Of a stretch of DNA of 64,000 nt, positions 10,587 to 18,585 are shown in pieces. Position 1 is the first letter of the stretch. The number at the start of each line of letters is the position of its first letter. The notes under the pieces were generated by a model that worked only from the letters and a program-made list of their open reading frames with translations, made no database searches and was not told the origin of the DNA. The DNA is taken from positions 1 through 64,000 of the forward strand of contig NZ_QNVY02000003.1 in NCBI RefSeq assembly GCF_003314435.2, in the 5' to 3' direction. The DNA comes from Flavobacterium petrolei. GTDB lineage: Bacteria; Bacteroidota; Bacteroidia; Flavobacteriales; Flavobacteriaceae. Made by a program: the position numbers and the translations under genes.

Positions 10587-10606
10587 TATGTGACATTTAT
10601 CACATA
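10587..10606. promoter_or_regulatory. Distal CRP-like palindrome upstream of the first MBL/rhodanese gene
   Basis: TATGTGA, 6 nt, TCACATA: a perfect 7-bp inverted repeat that matches the E. coli CRP consensus form. Its centre (10596.5) is 48 bp upstream of the promoter-proximal site (10644.5). No TAnnTTTG box lies 29.5 nt from it on either strand, so it looks like an accessory site. Confidence 0.6.
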
Positions 10607-10637
10607 CTATAATTAATACTAAAATAATTATTTTCTT

Positions 10638-10681
10638 ATGATAATTGTCACTTTAGATTAAATATGTGCCCCCTAATTTTG
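10638..10681 (+). promoter_or_regulatory. Class II-type promoter P1: Crp/Fnr-like site plus -7 box
   Basis: Operator ATGATAATTGTCAC (10638-10651, one base off the consensus), 22 nt, then TAATTTTG (10674-10681). The palindrome centre is 29.5 nt before the -7 box. No TTG at -33 is seen. The -7 box ends 30 nt before the ATG at 10712. Confidence 0.75.
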
Positions 10682-10711
10682 CCCTATCAATAATTAAAAA
10701 AACACATGATT

Positions 10712-12127
10712 ATGAAAATCGAACAAATTTATACCGGATGTATTGCTCACGCAGCCTATTATTTAGAAAGTAACGGAGAAGCGGCCATTTTTGATCCGTT
10801 ACGCGAAGTGCAACCTTACATTGATAGAGCATTTAAAGACAATGCCAAAATTAAGTACATTTTTCTGACTCATTTCCACGCTGATTTTGTTTCAGGACAT
10901 TTGGATTTAGCCAATAAAACAAATGCAAAAATTGTCTATGGCCCAACAGCAAAACCGGCTTATGAAATTATTACTGCCCAAGACGGACAAATTTTTGAAA
11001 TTGGAAATTACAAAGTGAAAGTGATTCATACACCGGGACACACCATGGAAAGTACTACTTTTCTGTTGATTGATGAAAACGGAAAAGAACATGGAATTAT
11101 AACCGGCGACACCTTGTTTATTGGGGATGTAGGGCGCCCGGATTTAGCGCAACATGTTGTTGCTGATCTAACACAAGACAAATTAGCACGTCATTTATAC
11201 CATTCGCTGCGAACTAAAATAATGCCTTTATCTGATGATTTAATCGTTTATCCTAACCACGGTGCAGGTTCAGCTTGCGGAAAAATGATGAGCAAAGAAA
11301 CTACGGATACTTTGGGCAACCAAAAGAAAACCAATTACGCCTTGAACCCGAAGATGACCGAAGACGAGTTTGTTACTGCTGTATTGACCGGATTAACGAA
11401 TCCTCCAGCCTATTTCCCTGCCAATGTGTTGCTGAATATAAATGGTTATGACAGTTTGGATGCGATACTAAAAAAAGCAAAAACACCATTAAATCCAACC
11501 GAATTTGAAGTTGTGGCAAATGAAACCAGAGCTTTAGTATTAGATACACGTGACGCATCTGAATTTGCTAAAGGATTTATTCCGAACAGTATTAACATTG
11601 GTTTAGATGGAAGTTTTGCAATGTGGGTGGGAGAAATGATTGCTGATATTAAACAAGAAATCTTATTAGTCACAGAAATTGGTAAGGAAGAAGAAAGTAT
11701 GGTGCGCCTTTCGCGTATAGGGTACGATCATACTATTGGCTACTTGAACGGTGGAATTACTTCTTGGAAAAAGGCAGGTTTTGAATTGGATACGGTAAAT
11801 AGAATTACGGCCAAACAACTGGAAGACACTGTTGATTTTGATGCAACACTAATTTTTGATGTCAGAAAGAAAAGCGAATTTTTATCGGAACATCTTATTG
11901 GAGCAATAAATGTTCCCTTAAACGAAATTAACAATCACTTGGCAGAATTTCCAAAAGACAAAAAATTTATTTTGCATTGTGCCGGTGGATATCGCAGTAT
12001 GATTGCTGCCTCAATTTTAAAACAACGTGGATGGGATAATTTTGTTGACGTCATTGGTGGATTTGCCGAAATCAAAAACACCAATCTTTTAACATCTGAT
12101 TATGTTTGTCCAACGACATTACTGTAA
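10712..12127 (+). CDS. MBL-fold / double rhodanese protein, persulfide dioxygenase-like (paralog 1)
   Basis: About 471 residues: an ETHE1-type metallo-beta-lactamase domain followed by two rhodanese domains. Visible are THFHADF (HxHxD with the usual last His replaced by Phe), HTPGHTMES and GDTLFIGDVGRPD. These supply the two His and one Asp that bind the single iron in persulfide dioxygenases. The first rhodanese (LDTRDASEF) lacks a catalytic Cys; the second has FILHCAGGYRS with the Cys loop intact. The likely role is cytoplasmic oxidation or transfer of persulfide sulfur. I chose ATG 10712 over 10706 because the paralog at 32019 starts MQIEQIYTG and aligns there. It is driven by the palindrome-bearing promoter just upstream and followed by a terminator. 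Confidence 0.88.
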   Translation: MKIEQIYTGCIAHAAYYLESNGEAAIFDPLREVQPYIDRAFKDNAKIKYIFLTHFHADFVSGHLDLANKTNAKIVYGPTAKPAYEIITAQDGQIFEIGNYKVKVIHTPGHTMESTTFLLIDENGKEHGIITGDTLFIGDVGRPDLAQHVVADLTQDKLARHLYHSLRTKIMPLSDDLIVYPNHGAGSACGKMMSKETTDTLGNQKKTNYALNPKMTEDEFVTAVLTGLTNPPAYFPANVLLNINGYDSLDAILKKAKTPLNPTEFEVVANETRALVLDTRDASEFAKGFIPNSINIGLDGSFAMWVGEMIADIKQEILLVTEIGKEEESMVRLSRIGYDHTIGYLNGGITSWKKAGFELDTVNRITAKQLEDTVDFDATLIFDVRKKSEFLSEHLIGAINVPLNEINNHLAEFPKDKKFILHCAGGYRSMIAASILKQRGWDNFVDVIGGFAEIKNTNLLTSDYVCPTTLL

Positions 12128-12149
12128 ATAATTCAAAGGTTTTTAAATC

Positions 12150-12186
12150 AAAAGAGATTTCCTGAAAATGGCAATCTCTTTTTTTG
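12150..12186 (+). terminator. Terminator after the first MBL/rhodanese gene
   Basis: Stem AAAAGAGATT/AATCTCTTTT (12150-12159 with 12173-12182) followed by a T-run. Confidence 0.75.
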
Positions 12187-12190
12187 TTAT

Positions 12191-12234
12191 GTGATATAAG
12201 TTACCATACCTACAAAATGCGTGAGCTACTTTTG
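12191..12234 (+). promoter_or_regulatory. Class II-type promoter P2: Crp/Fnr-like site plus -7 box
   Basis: Operator GTGATATAAGTTAC (12191-12204), 22 nt, then TACTTTTG (12227-12234). The ATG of the carbonic anhydrase gene follows 20 nt later. No -33 TTG. Confidence 0.8.
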
Positions 12235-12254
12235 AAAAAATAATTGAAAGTAAC

Positions 12255-12917
12255 ATGAGAAATACAATCCTGACAATTGCAATTTTAAGTATGACAATAG
12301 GTTGTAAGAAAGAAGAAACTGCAACCCCGATTCCAGAAAAAAAAACACCAACAGAACAACTAATTTCCGGAAATCAACGTTTTATTGAAGAAAAATCTAT
12401 TCATCCGCATCAAGACAAAAAAACAGTGCTAAAAAACCAAAATGAACAACATCCTTTTGCAGTAGTACTATCTTGTTCTGACAGTAGAGTTTCTCCTGAA
12501 GTATTATTTGACCAAGGATTAGGCGATCTTTTCGTCATTAGAAATGCAGGAAACTTAATTTCAGATATTGACATGGGAAGTATTGAGTATGCCGTAGAAC
12601 ATCTTGATGTGAAATTAATTATTGTTTTAGGTCACACAGAATGTGGTGCCATTAAAGCCTATATCGAAGATAAAGATAATTTATATAAAAAACATTTGAA
12701 TCACATTGATGATATTGTAGCCACTCTTGCCGAGGAAAAAGAAGAACAGGCCGAAGAAAAAAAAATGCCGAAGGAAAAAAATTTATTGGGTTCTATAAAT
12801 GCTAACATTGAACATTCAAGCAGGCTTATTCAGGAAAATTCTATTATAAAAGAGCACAAAACTAAAATTATTTCCATGCGCTATGATGTGCATACAGGCA
12901 AAATAATTCAGTTATAA
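12255..12917 (+). CDS. Lipoprotein beta-carbonic anhydrase
   Basis: 220 residues. The N-terminus is a lipoprotein signal with the lipobox cysteine at residue 17 (MTIGC-KK), which predicts export and membrane anchoring. The rest is a beta-class carbonic anhydrase: CSDSR gives zinc ligand Cys74 and the Asp76-Arg78 dyad, and GHTECGA gives His127 and Cys130. It interconverts CO2 and bicarbonate. A Glu/Lys-rich insertion (about residues 157-175) separates the core from the last part. An extracytoplasmic lipid-anchored form is unusual for this class. The gene has its own palindrome-bearing promoter and sits between two MBL/rhodanese genes, so it appears co-regulated with sulfur oxidation; the reason is not evident. 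Confidence 0.88.
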   Translation: MRNTILTIAILSMTIGCKKEETATPIPEKKTPTEQLISGNQRFIEEKSIHPHQDKKTVLKNQNEQHPFAVVLSCSDSRVSPEVLFDQGLGDLFVIRNAGNLISDIDMGSIEYAVEHLDVKLIIVLGHTECGAIKAYIEDKDNLYKKHLNHIDDIVATLAEEKEEQAEEKKMPKEKNLLGSINANIEHSSRLIQENSIIKEHKTKIISMRYDVHTGKIIQL

Positions 12918-12925
12918 ACTGCTAT

Positions 12926-12969
12926 GTAACATTAGTCACCAAATTTAAAGAATTCATGCATTAATTTTG
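12926..12969 (+). promoter_or_regulatory. Class II-type promoter P3: Crp/Fnr-like site plus -7 box
   Basis: Operator GTAACATTAGTCAC (12926-12939), 22 nt, then TAATTTTG (12962-12969). The ATG at 13002 follows 32 nt later. No -33 TTG. Confidence 0.8.
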
Positions 12970-13001
12970 TCCTATAAATTAGAAACTTAAAAATAAACGA
13001 T

Positions 13002-14402
13002 ATGTATTTTCAACACATTTACGACAAAAGTCTTGCTCAGGCAAGTTATTTTATTGGCTGTCAAAAAGCAGGAGTAGCCGCAGTTATCGATCCTAAAAGG
13101 GATGTAGATACCTATCTTGAAATTGCCAAACAGAACAATATGAAAATTACTCATATTTTAGAAACACACATTCATGCTGATTTCCTTGCAGGTTCCAGAG
13201 AGCTAGCCGCTTTGACTGGAGCAGAAATGTATCTTTCAGCGGAAGGCGGACCCGATTGGAAGTATGAATTTCCTCATGTTGACGTAAAAGATGGTGATGT
13301 TCTAAAAGTAGGAAACTTAAAAATAGAAGTAGTTCACACACCAGGACATACTCCGGAAAGCATCAGTTTTCTGTTAACAGATACGCCTGCCAGCGAAGAG
13401 CCTGTCATGTTGTTCACTGGTGATTTTGTATTTGTCGGTGATGTAGGAAGACCTGATTTGCTAGAAAAAGCCGCAGGAATCAAAGGAACGCAGGACATTG
13501 GTGCCAAACAAATGTATCAATCTATCACTAAATTTGATGCATTACCTGAATACATTCAAGTTTGGCCTGGTCATGGTGCAGGTTCAGCTTGTGGAAAAGC
13601 ATTAGGAGCTGTACCAAGCACGACTGTGGGTTATGAAAAAATAAGAAACTGGGCTTTTCAACATAAAAATGATGAAGCTGGTTTTGTAAAATATTTATTG
13701 GAAGACCAACCGGAACCACCGAAGTATTTTGCAATGATGAAAAAACTGAATAAAGTAGATCGTCCGCTGCTTACTGCTGTTCCTAAATTGAAAAAATTAG
13801 ATTACACTGAATTATCCGCGGATTTAGCCAAAGGCACTAAATTGATAGATGCCAGAGATAAAACAGAATTTTCTAAAGGATTTATTCCGGGAAGTATCAA
13901 TATTCAGGGGAACAATTCTTTTGCTACTTGGGCAGGATGGTTTCTTACGTATGAAGAACCTTTTATCTTGCTTGCCGATGAGTCACAATTGGATGATTTG
14001 ACCAGAAAACTAATGAGAATAGGACTAGACAATATTCAAGGCTACGTTCCTTCTACAAAAATATGGGAAGAAAATGGCGGTTCTTTAGAAACTGTAAATC
14101 AAATTTCATTAGAAGAATTTAAAACGCTACAACAAGAAAAAGACGTTCAGGTGGTTGACCTGCGTGGCGCTGCTGAATACAATGCAGGTCACATAAAAGG
14201 AGCTGACAATGTATTTGTAGGAACTTTAGTAAATAATTTAAACAAAATAAGTAAAGATAAAAAAGTGCTAATCCATTGCCAGGGTGGCGATAGAGCAGCA
14301 ATCGCTTATTCATTATTAGCGCGAAATGGTTATAAAAATGTTCTCAATTACTCTCCAGGAATGAATGAATGGGTGAGCCAAAACAATCCAATTGAATACT
14401 AA
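13002..14402 (+). CDS. MBL-fold / double rhodanese protein, persulfide dioxygenase-like (paralog 2, divergent)
   Basis: 466 residues with the same layout as the protein at 10712 but clearly more divergent. THIHADF, HTPGHTPES and GDFVFVGDVGRPD form the metal site. An insertion after GRPD (LLEKAAGIKGTQDIGAK) is typical of this subfamily. The first rhodanese (LIDARDKTEF) has no Cys at the active loop; the second ends in VLIHCQGGDRAA with the Cys loop. It is expected to handle glutathione- or protein-persulfide-type substrates in the cytoplasm, by family analogy. A single-domain rhodanese follows after 10 nt, presumably in one transcript. Confidence 0.87.
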   Translation: MYFQHIYDKSLAQASYFIGCQKAGVAAVIDPKRDVDTYLEIAKQNNMKITHILETHIHADFLAGSRELAALTGAEMYLSAEGGPDWKYEFPHVDVKDGDVLKVGNLKIEVVHTPGHTPESISFLLTDTPASEEPVMLFTGDFVFVGDVGRPDLLEKAAGIKGTQDIGAKQMYQSITKFDALPEYIQVWPGHGAGSACGKALGAVPSTTVGYEKIRNWAFQHKNDEAGFVKYLLEDQPEPPKYFAMMKKLNKVDRPLLTAVPKLKKLDYTELSADLAKGTKLIDARDKTEFSKGFIPGSINIQGNNSFATWAGWFLTYEEPFILLADESQLDDLTRKLMRIGLDNIQGYVPSTKIWEENGGSLETVNQISLEEFKTLQQEKDVQVVDLRGAAEYNAGHIKGADNVFVGTLVNNLNKISKDKKVLIHCQGGDRAAIAYSLLARNGYKNVLNYSPGMNEWVSQNNPIEY

Positions 14403-14412
14403 AAAAAGAATT

Positions 14413-14730
14413 ATGTTCGCAATTTTTAAAAATCTGTTTTCAAAAAAAGACAACACACAAATGGAAAAATTAATAAAAGAAGGTGCGTTCCTTGTAGATG
14501 TTCGCACACCAGCAGAATTCGCGGAAGGTCATGTAAAAGGATCTACCAACACTCCTTTGGATCAAGTTGCGAGTCAATTAGCAAAATTTAAAGGAAAAGA
14601 GCAAATTATTGTTTTCTGCCGAAGTGGGAATCGCAGTGGTCAAGCCAAAATGATTTTAGAACAAAATGGCTTCAAAAATGTGATCAATGGTGGTACTTGG
14701 CAAGATGTCAACGAAGCAATAAGCAAATAA
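14413..14730 (+). CDS. Single-domain rhodanese sulfurtransferase
   Basis: 105 residues from the ATG at 14413; upstream TTG 14392 overlaps the end of the previous gene and adds nothing conserved. One rhodanese domain with DVRTPAEFAEGHV and the active loop FCRSGNRSG. It transfers sulfane sulfur and is probably cytoplasmic, as no signal peptide is seen. It is 10 nt downstream of the MBL/rhodanese gene, so the two likely work on the same sulfur pool. A strong hairpin follows. Confidence 0.85.
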   Translation: MFAIFKNLFSKKDNTQMEKLIKEGAFLVDVRTPAEFAEGHVKGSTNTPLDQVASQLAKFKGKEQIIVFCRSGNRSGQAKMILEQNGFKNVINGGTWQDVNEAISK

Positions 14731-14754
14731 ACAGCAGTTGTTTTAAAAAATAGT

Positions 14755-14799
14755 GTGTGCAGTTTAAAACAAGAAAAGTATTTGTTTTAAACTGCACAC
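14755..14799 (+). terminator. Strong hairpin after the rhodanese gene
   Basis: Perfect 18-bp inverted repeat, 14755-14772 with 14782-14799 (GTGTGCAGTTTAAAACAA and its complement), loop of 9. There is only a short T-rich stretch after it, so termination or transcript end protection is likely. Confidence 0.75.
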
Positions 14800-14978
14800 T
14801 TATTTAATAGGCAATCAGAATTAGAGGACGATAAAGATACTTTGATTTTCCTGTAATTATTAAATACTGGAAAAACAGTTGATTTTTTAAATTGATTTAA
14901 ATAAAGAAGTAAATTTGATAGTCATCTAAAAATTAGGAATAACAGACATTTTGAAAAAAATCAGAAAAATAACATACT

Positions 14979-15287
14979 ATGGAAGAGAAAAAACCAGCAA
15001 ACAAAGACTTAATTTTAAGAGAGAAATTAGCTTTGCAACGAACAACATTGGCTAATCAATCTACTTTTCTTGCCTTCTTGAGAACGGCCATGTATTTTTT
15101 GATTGCAGGCTTGAGTTTGAGAAATCTATTAAAAATTGAAAATAGTTTACTGATTGAAATCGCACTTTTCGTCACTTCATTTATCATTTTTGTTTTTGGA
15201 ACGGTGAACTATTTTAAACATAAAAAATCAATTGCAGAAAATAAAAAACACATTGGTGATTATCAGTTGGAATATTACAAATTGTAA
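14979..15287 (+). CDS. DUF202 family small membrane protein
   Basis: 102 residues. The N-terminal ILREKLALQRTTLANQSTFLAFLRTAM motif region and two transmembrane segments (about 38-56 and 62-82) match the DUF202/YidH family. The family has no established function. It sits among sulfur genes, followed 63 nt later by the MFS gene; it may be cotranscribed with the next two genes. No palindrome-bearing promoter was found upstream. Confidence 0.75.
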   Translation: MEEKKPANKDLILREKLALQRTTLANQSTFLAFLRTAMYFLIAGLSLRNLLKIENSLLIEIALFVTSFIIFVFGTVNYFKHKKSIAENKKHIGDYQLEYYKL

Positions 15288-15350
15288 GCACCTATTCATT
15301 AAGGGCTAACTTCTATTCCAAACAGTCATTTTAATTCCTAAAAAAATCAA

Positions 15351-16562
15351 TTGAAAACAAATACAACGAAACTTGGGCTGAAAGAAAATTGGAAACAGTT
15401 TACTATTTTGGTAATCGTCAACGCGTTTGTTGGTGGAATGATAGGAATGGAACGAACTATTATTCCAAAATTTGCTGAGATTGAATTTGGTATTGCTTCA
15501 AAAACGGCTATTCTCTCTTTTATCATTGCATTTGGAATCACGAAAGCCATTACCAATTATTTTACAGGCAAACTGGCGAATCGTTTTGGCAGAAAAAATT
15601 TGCTTTTATTTGGTTGGATTCTGGCCATACCGATTCCTTTTATTTTGATATATGCTGAATCTTGGAATTGGGTGATTTTTGCCAATATTCTTTTGGGCAT
15701 CAGCCAAGGGCTCACTTGGAGCAGCACGGTAGTGATGAAAATTGATTTGGTGGGAGAAAAAGATCGTGGTCTAGCAATGGGACTCAATGAGTTTGCCGGA
15801 TATTTTGCCGTTGGATTAGTTGCTTTTCTGTCTGGCTATATCGCTCAAAAATATGGTATTACGCCCTACCCTTTTTACTTGGGAATTGGAATTTCAATAA
15901 TTGGTTTTTTGTTAACCTTATTTTTTGTGAAAGATACCCGAGTATTTGTACACCAAGAAAACACGACCAATACAACTGAAAAATTAGATAATATTTTTCT
16001 GGAAACCACTTTCAAAAACAAAACATTAAGCGCCATAACGCAAGCAGGATTAGTCAATAACCTAAATGATGGTATGATTTGGGGACTTTTGCCTATTGTG
16101 TTGCTTTCTTTGAATTATGATTCTCAGAATGTTGGAATTATAACTGCTATTTACCCAACAGTTTGGGGTTTTGGACAATTAGTAACCGGAAAAATGTCTG
16201 ATGTTTATTCGAAAAAAAAGATGCTGTTTTGGGGAATGTTACTGCAGGGAATAGCAATACTTTTTATTCCTTTTGCGACAGCTTTCTATCAATTGGCTGC
16301 CATTTCAGCATTTTTAGGTTTGGGAACGGCTTTGGTTTATCCTACTTTTTTATCAGCAATTGCACAAGCGACAAATCTCCATCAAAGAGCTGAAAGCATT
16401 GGTACATTCAGACTTTGGAGAGATTTAGGATATGCAATAGGAGCAATTATTTCAGGAATAACAGCTGATTTATTTGGTGTAAATTATGCCATTATTCTGA
16501 TTGGTGTCATCACCATTGTATCGTCACTGATTATTAAAATCCGCATGCCGAAAAACACTTAA
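15351..16562 (+). CDS. MFS transporter (TTG start)
   Basis: 403 residues with 12 predicted transmembrane segments. The loop GKLANRFGRKNLLLFGW between segments 2 and 3 and GKMSDVYSKKKMLFWG in the second half are the MFS signature positions. The reading frame opens after a TAA at 15339 and its only early initiator is TTG at 15351. The next ATG (15438) would delete half of the first transmembrane segment, so TTG is preferred. Substrate unknown; the sulfur-gene context suggests export or import of an anion or sulfur compound (inference). Confidence 0.8.
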   Translation: MKTNTTKLGLKENWKQFTILVIVNAFVGGMIGMERTIIPKFAEIEFGIASKTAILSFIIAFGITKAITNYFTGKLANRFGRKNLLLFGWILAIPIPFILIYAESWNWVIFANILLGISQGLTWSSTVVMKIDLVGEKDRGLAMGLNEFAGYFAVGLVAFLSGYIAQKYGITPYPFYLGIGISIIGFLLTLFFVKDTRVFVHQENTTNTTEKLDNIFLETTFKNKTLSAITQAGLVNNLNDGMIWGLLPIVLLSLNYDSQNVGIITAIYPTVWGFGQLVTGKMSDVYSKKKMLFWGMLLQGIAILFIPFATAFYQLAAISAFLGLGTALVYPTFLSAIAQATNLHQRAESIGTFRLWRDLGYAIGAIISGITADLFGVNYAIILIGVITIVSSLIIKIRMPKNT

Positions 16563-16627
16563 TAAAACAATAAATAGCTAAAATAGAATCGAAAATAATC
16601 TCTTTTTAGAGAATAACAATTAAAAAA

Positions 16628-17197
16628 ATGGAATCCAAAAAATCAAAAAAATCGACTATTCAAAATATTATTTTTATCGTCTTGATAGCACTTCTTTTGT
16701 TTAGTCCTTTAGGCACTTTTGTAAAAGTACACTTAAACCGATTAATTGCTTTTTCGCCTAAAACTATAGCCGTAACAGATCAAAAAATGCTTTCCAGTTA
16801 TCAATGGCAATTAAAAGACGCCACCGGAAAGACTGTGTCATTAGAAGCATACAAAGGAAAAATAGTATTCATTAATTTCTGGGCAACATGGTGTCCGCCT
16901 TGTATTGCCGAGATGCCGAGTATTCAAAAATTATATGTTGATTATCAAGATAAAATGGTCTTTTTGTTTGTGACAACGGATTCTTTCGAAAAAGCAAATG
17001 CTTTTATGATTAAAGAAAACCTGACGCTTCCTATCTATCAATCACTAAGCAATCCTCCTTTAGAAATGGAATCTTCAACCATTCCGGCAACCTATCTTAT
17101 TGATCAATCCGGAAATGTAATTGTGGCCAAAATTGGAACTGCGGATTGGAACAGTGATTCGTTCCGAGAAAAGCTAGATGAGTTATTAAAAAAATAA
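16628..17197 (+). CDS. TlpA/ResA-like membrane-anchored thioredoxin
   Basis: 189 residues. A single N-terminal membrane segment (about 12-35) anchors a thioredoxin domain facing the periplasm. The redox motif is in FWATWCPPCIAEMPS (Cys-Pro-Pro-Cys) and the cis-Pro region is SSTIPATYLI. The family reduces disulfides outside the cytoplasm, often in cytochrome c maturation. Here the context (exported cytochrome and DsrE-like proteins downstream) suggests keeping those proteins' thiols reduced. It follows the MFS gene by 65 nt. Confidence 0.85.
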   Translation: MESKKSKKSTIQNIIFIVLIALLLFSPLGTFVKVHLNRLIAFSPKTIAVTDQKMLSSYQWQLKDATGKTVSLEAYKGKIVFINFWATWCPPCIAEMPSIQKLYVDYQDKMVFLFVTTDSFEKANAFMIKENLTLPIYQSLSNPPLEMESSTIPATYLIDQSGNVIVAKIGTADWNSDSFREKLDELLKK

Positions 17198-17436
17198 TAG
17201 CGATGGAAAACGTAATTTCTGTATCGGTCAAAATCAATAAAAAAGATAATAAACAGTCATAAAACTTTAATTACAAATTAATTTTTTACATAATTATTAA
17301 AAGTATTTGAAAAATCAGATACTTTTTTTTGGTTAAATTTTAATACGATCTTATCCATTTAAATCGTAAATTACTGATTACTAATTAATTAAAATTATTT
17401 CAAATTGTTTCAATTATATTAATATTTTTTCCTTGT

Positions 17437-17480
17437 GTGACAAAAGTAACATAACTACTCATTTATAAATATAATCTTTG
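17437..17480 (+). promoter_or_regulatory. Class II-type promoter P4: Crp/Fnr-like site plus -7 box
   Basis: Operator GTGACAAAAGTAAC (17437-17450), 22 nt, then AATCTTTG (17473-17480; the first two bases deviate from TA, although TA stands one base earlier). This is the only notable feature in the 17198-17500 intergenic stretch. The ATG at 17501 follows 20 nt later. Confidence 0.72.
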
Positions 17481-17500
17481 CATTGATAAAAAAATTAAAT

Positions 17501-18070
17501 ATGGAAATTTTAGAATTAATCAGAGAGCCTTGGCCTTGGTATATTGCCGGCCCATTAGTTGGACTTACAGTTCCGGCTTTGTTAATCATTGGAAACAAAT
17601 CATTTGGTATCAGCGCCTCATTACGTCATACTTGCGCCATGTGCTTACCGGCAAACATTAAATTTTTTAAATACGATTGGAAAAAAGAAATCTGGAATAT
17701 GTTTTTCGTTTTTGGTATTTTATTAGGTGGTGTAATCGCATACAGCTTTTTATCTAATCCAAATCCAATCATCATTGATGGAAATCTAAAAGCCGAATTG
17801 GCAGGTTACGGCATAACTGAAATTTACGGAATGTTGCCCGAGCAATTATTCTCATGGGAAAGTTTATTTACACTCAAAGGATTTTTTATGATGGTCGTTG
17901 GTGGCTTTTTCATTGGTTTTGGTTCTCGTTATGCAGGAGGTTGTACTAGTGGTCATGCGATTTCCGGTTTGTCTAATTTACAAATGCCATCATTGATTGC
18001 AACATGTTGCTTCTTCATTGGCGGATTGATTATGGCAAACATTATTTTACCATTTATTCTTTCACTTTAA
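17501..18070 (+). CDS. YeeE/YedE sulfur-transport half protein (N-half type)
   Basis: 189 residues from ATG 17501. A TTG at 17483 would start at the expected transcription start, so it is rejected. Four to five hydrophobic segments; conserved cysteines in SLRHTCAMCLP and in GSRYAGGCTSGHAISGLS, the signature of the YeeE/YedE (PF04143) family, members of which import thiosulfate. Together with the next gene it makes a split transporter, a known arrangement in Bacteroidetes and Proteobacteria. It leads an operon under a palindrome-bearing promoter. Confidence 0.87.
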   Translation: MEILELIREPWPWYIAGPLVGLTVPALLIIGNKSFGISASLRHTCAMCLPANIKFFKYDWKKEIWNMFFVFGILLGGVIAYSFLSNPNPIIIDGNLKAELAGYGITEIYGMLPEQLFSWESLFTLKGFFMMVVGGFFIGFGSRYAGGCTSGHAISGLSNLQMPSLIATCCFFIGGLIMANIILPFILSL

Positions 18071-18080
18071 ATTACGAATT

Positions 18081-18578
18081 ATGAACATTAAAGATCAAAA
18101 TACAGATTTCGAAACGCGTTCCTTGGATACAGTTTGTATCAACGAGAGCCAATTGGAACACAAATGGTACCACAATTTAAAATACTTAGTCATTGGTATT
18201 TTATTCGGTATTGTTTTCATCAAAGCAGAAATTATCAGTTGGTATCGCATTCAGGAAATGTTTCGCTTCCAATCTTTCCACATGTATGGCGTTATTGGAA
18301 GTGCCGTTGTGGTGGGAATAATTTCCGTTTTCCTGATTAAAAAATTCAATATTAAAACCATTTACGGTGAGAAAATTGAGTTCCACGACAAAACCTTCAA
18401 CAAAGGACAGATTTATGGTGGACTCATCTTTGGATTGGGCTGGGCAGTAACCGGAGCTTGTCCTGGACCGCTGTTTGCACAAATTGGAACGGGTGCAACC
18501 GTAATGATTGTAACCCTATTTTTTGCAATAGTAGGAACTTGGGTTTATGGATATTTTAGAGATAAACTGCCTCATTAA
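18081..18578 (+). CDS. YeeE/YedE sulfur-transport half protein (C-half type, DUF6691-like)
   Basis: 165 residues, four hydrophobic segments. The family signature FGLGWAVTGACPGPLFAQ carries the conserved Cys. An N-terminal hydrophilic stretch of about 30 residues precedes the first membrane segment. It starts 10 nt after its partner and ends 7 nt before the cytochrome gene, so the three are surely co-transcribed. Expected role: with its partner, moving thiosulfate or another sulfane-sulfur compound across the inner membrane. Confidence 0.87.
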   Translation: MNIKDQNTDFETRSLDTVCINESQLEHKWYHNLKYLVIGILFGIVFIKAEIISWYRIQEMFRFQSFHMYGVIGSAVVVGIISVFLIKKFNIKTIYGEKIEFHDKTFNKGQIYGGLIFGLGWAVTGACPGPLFAQIGTGATVMIVTLFFAIVGTWVYGYFRDKLPH

Positions 18579-18585
18579 TACATTT

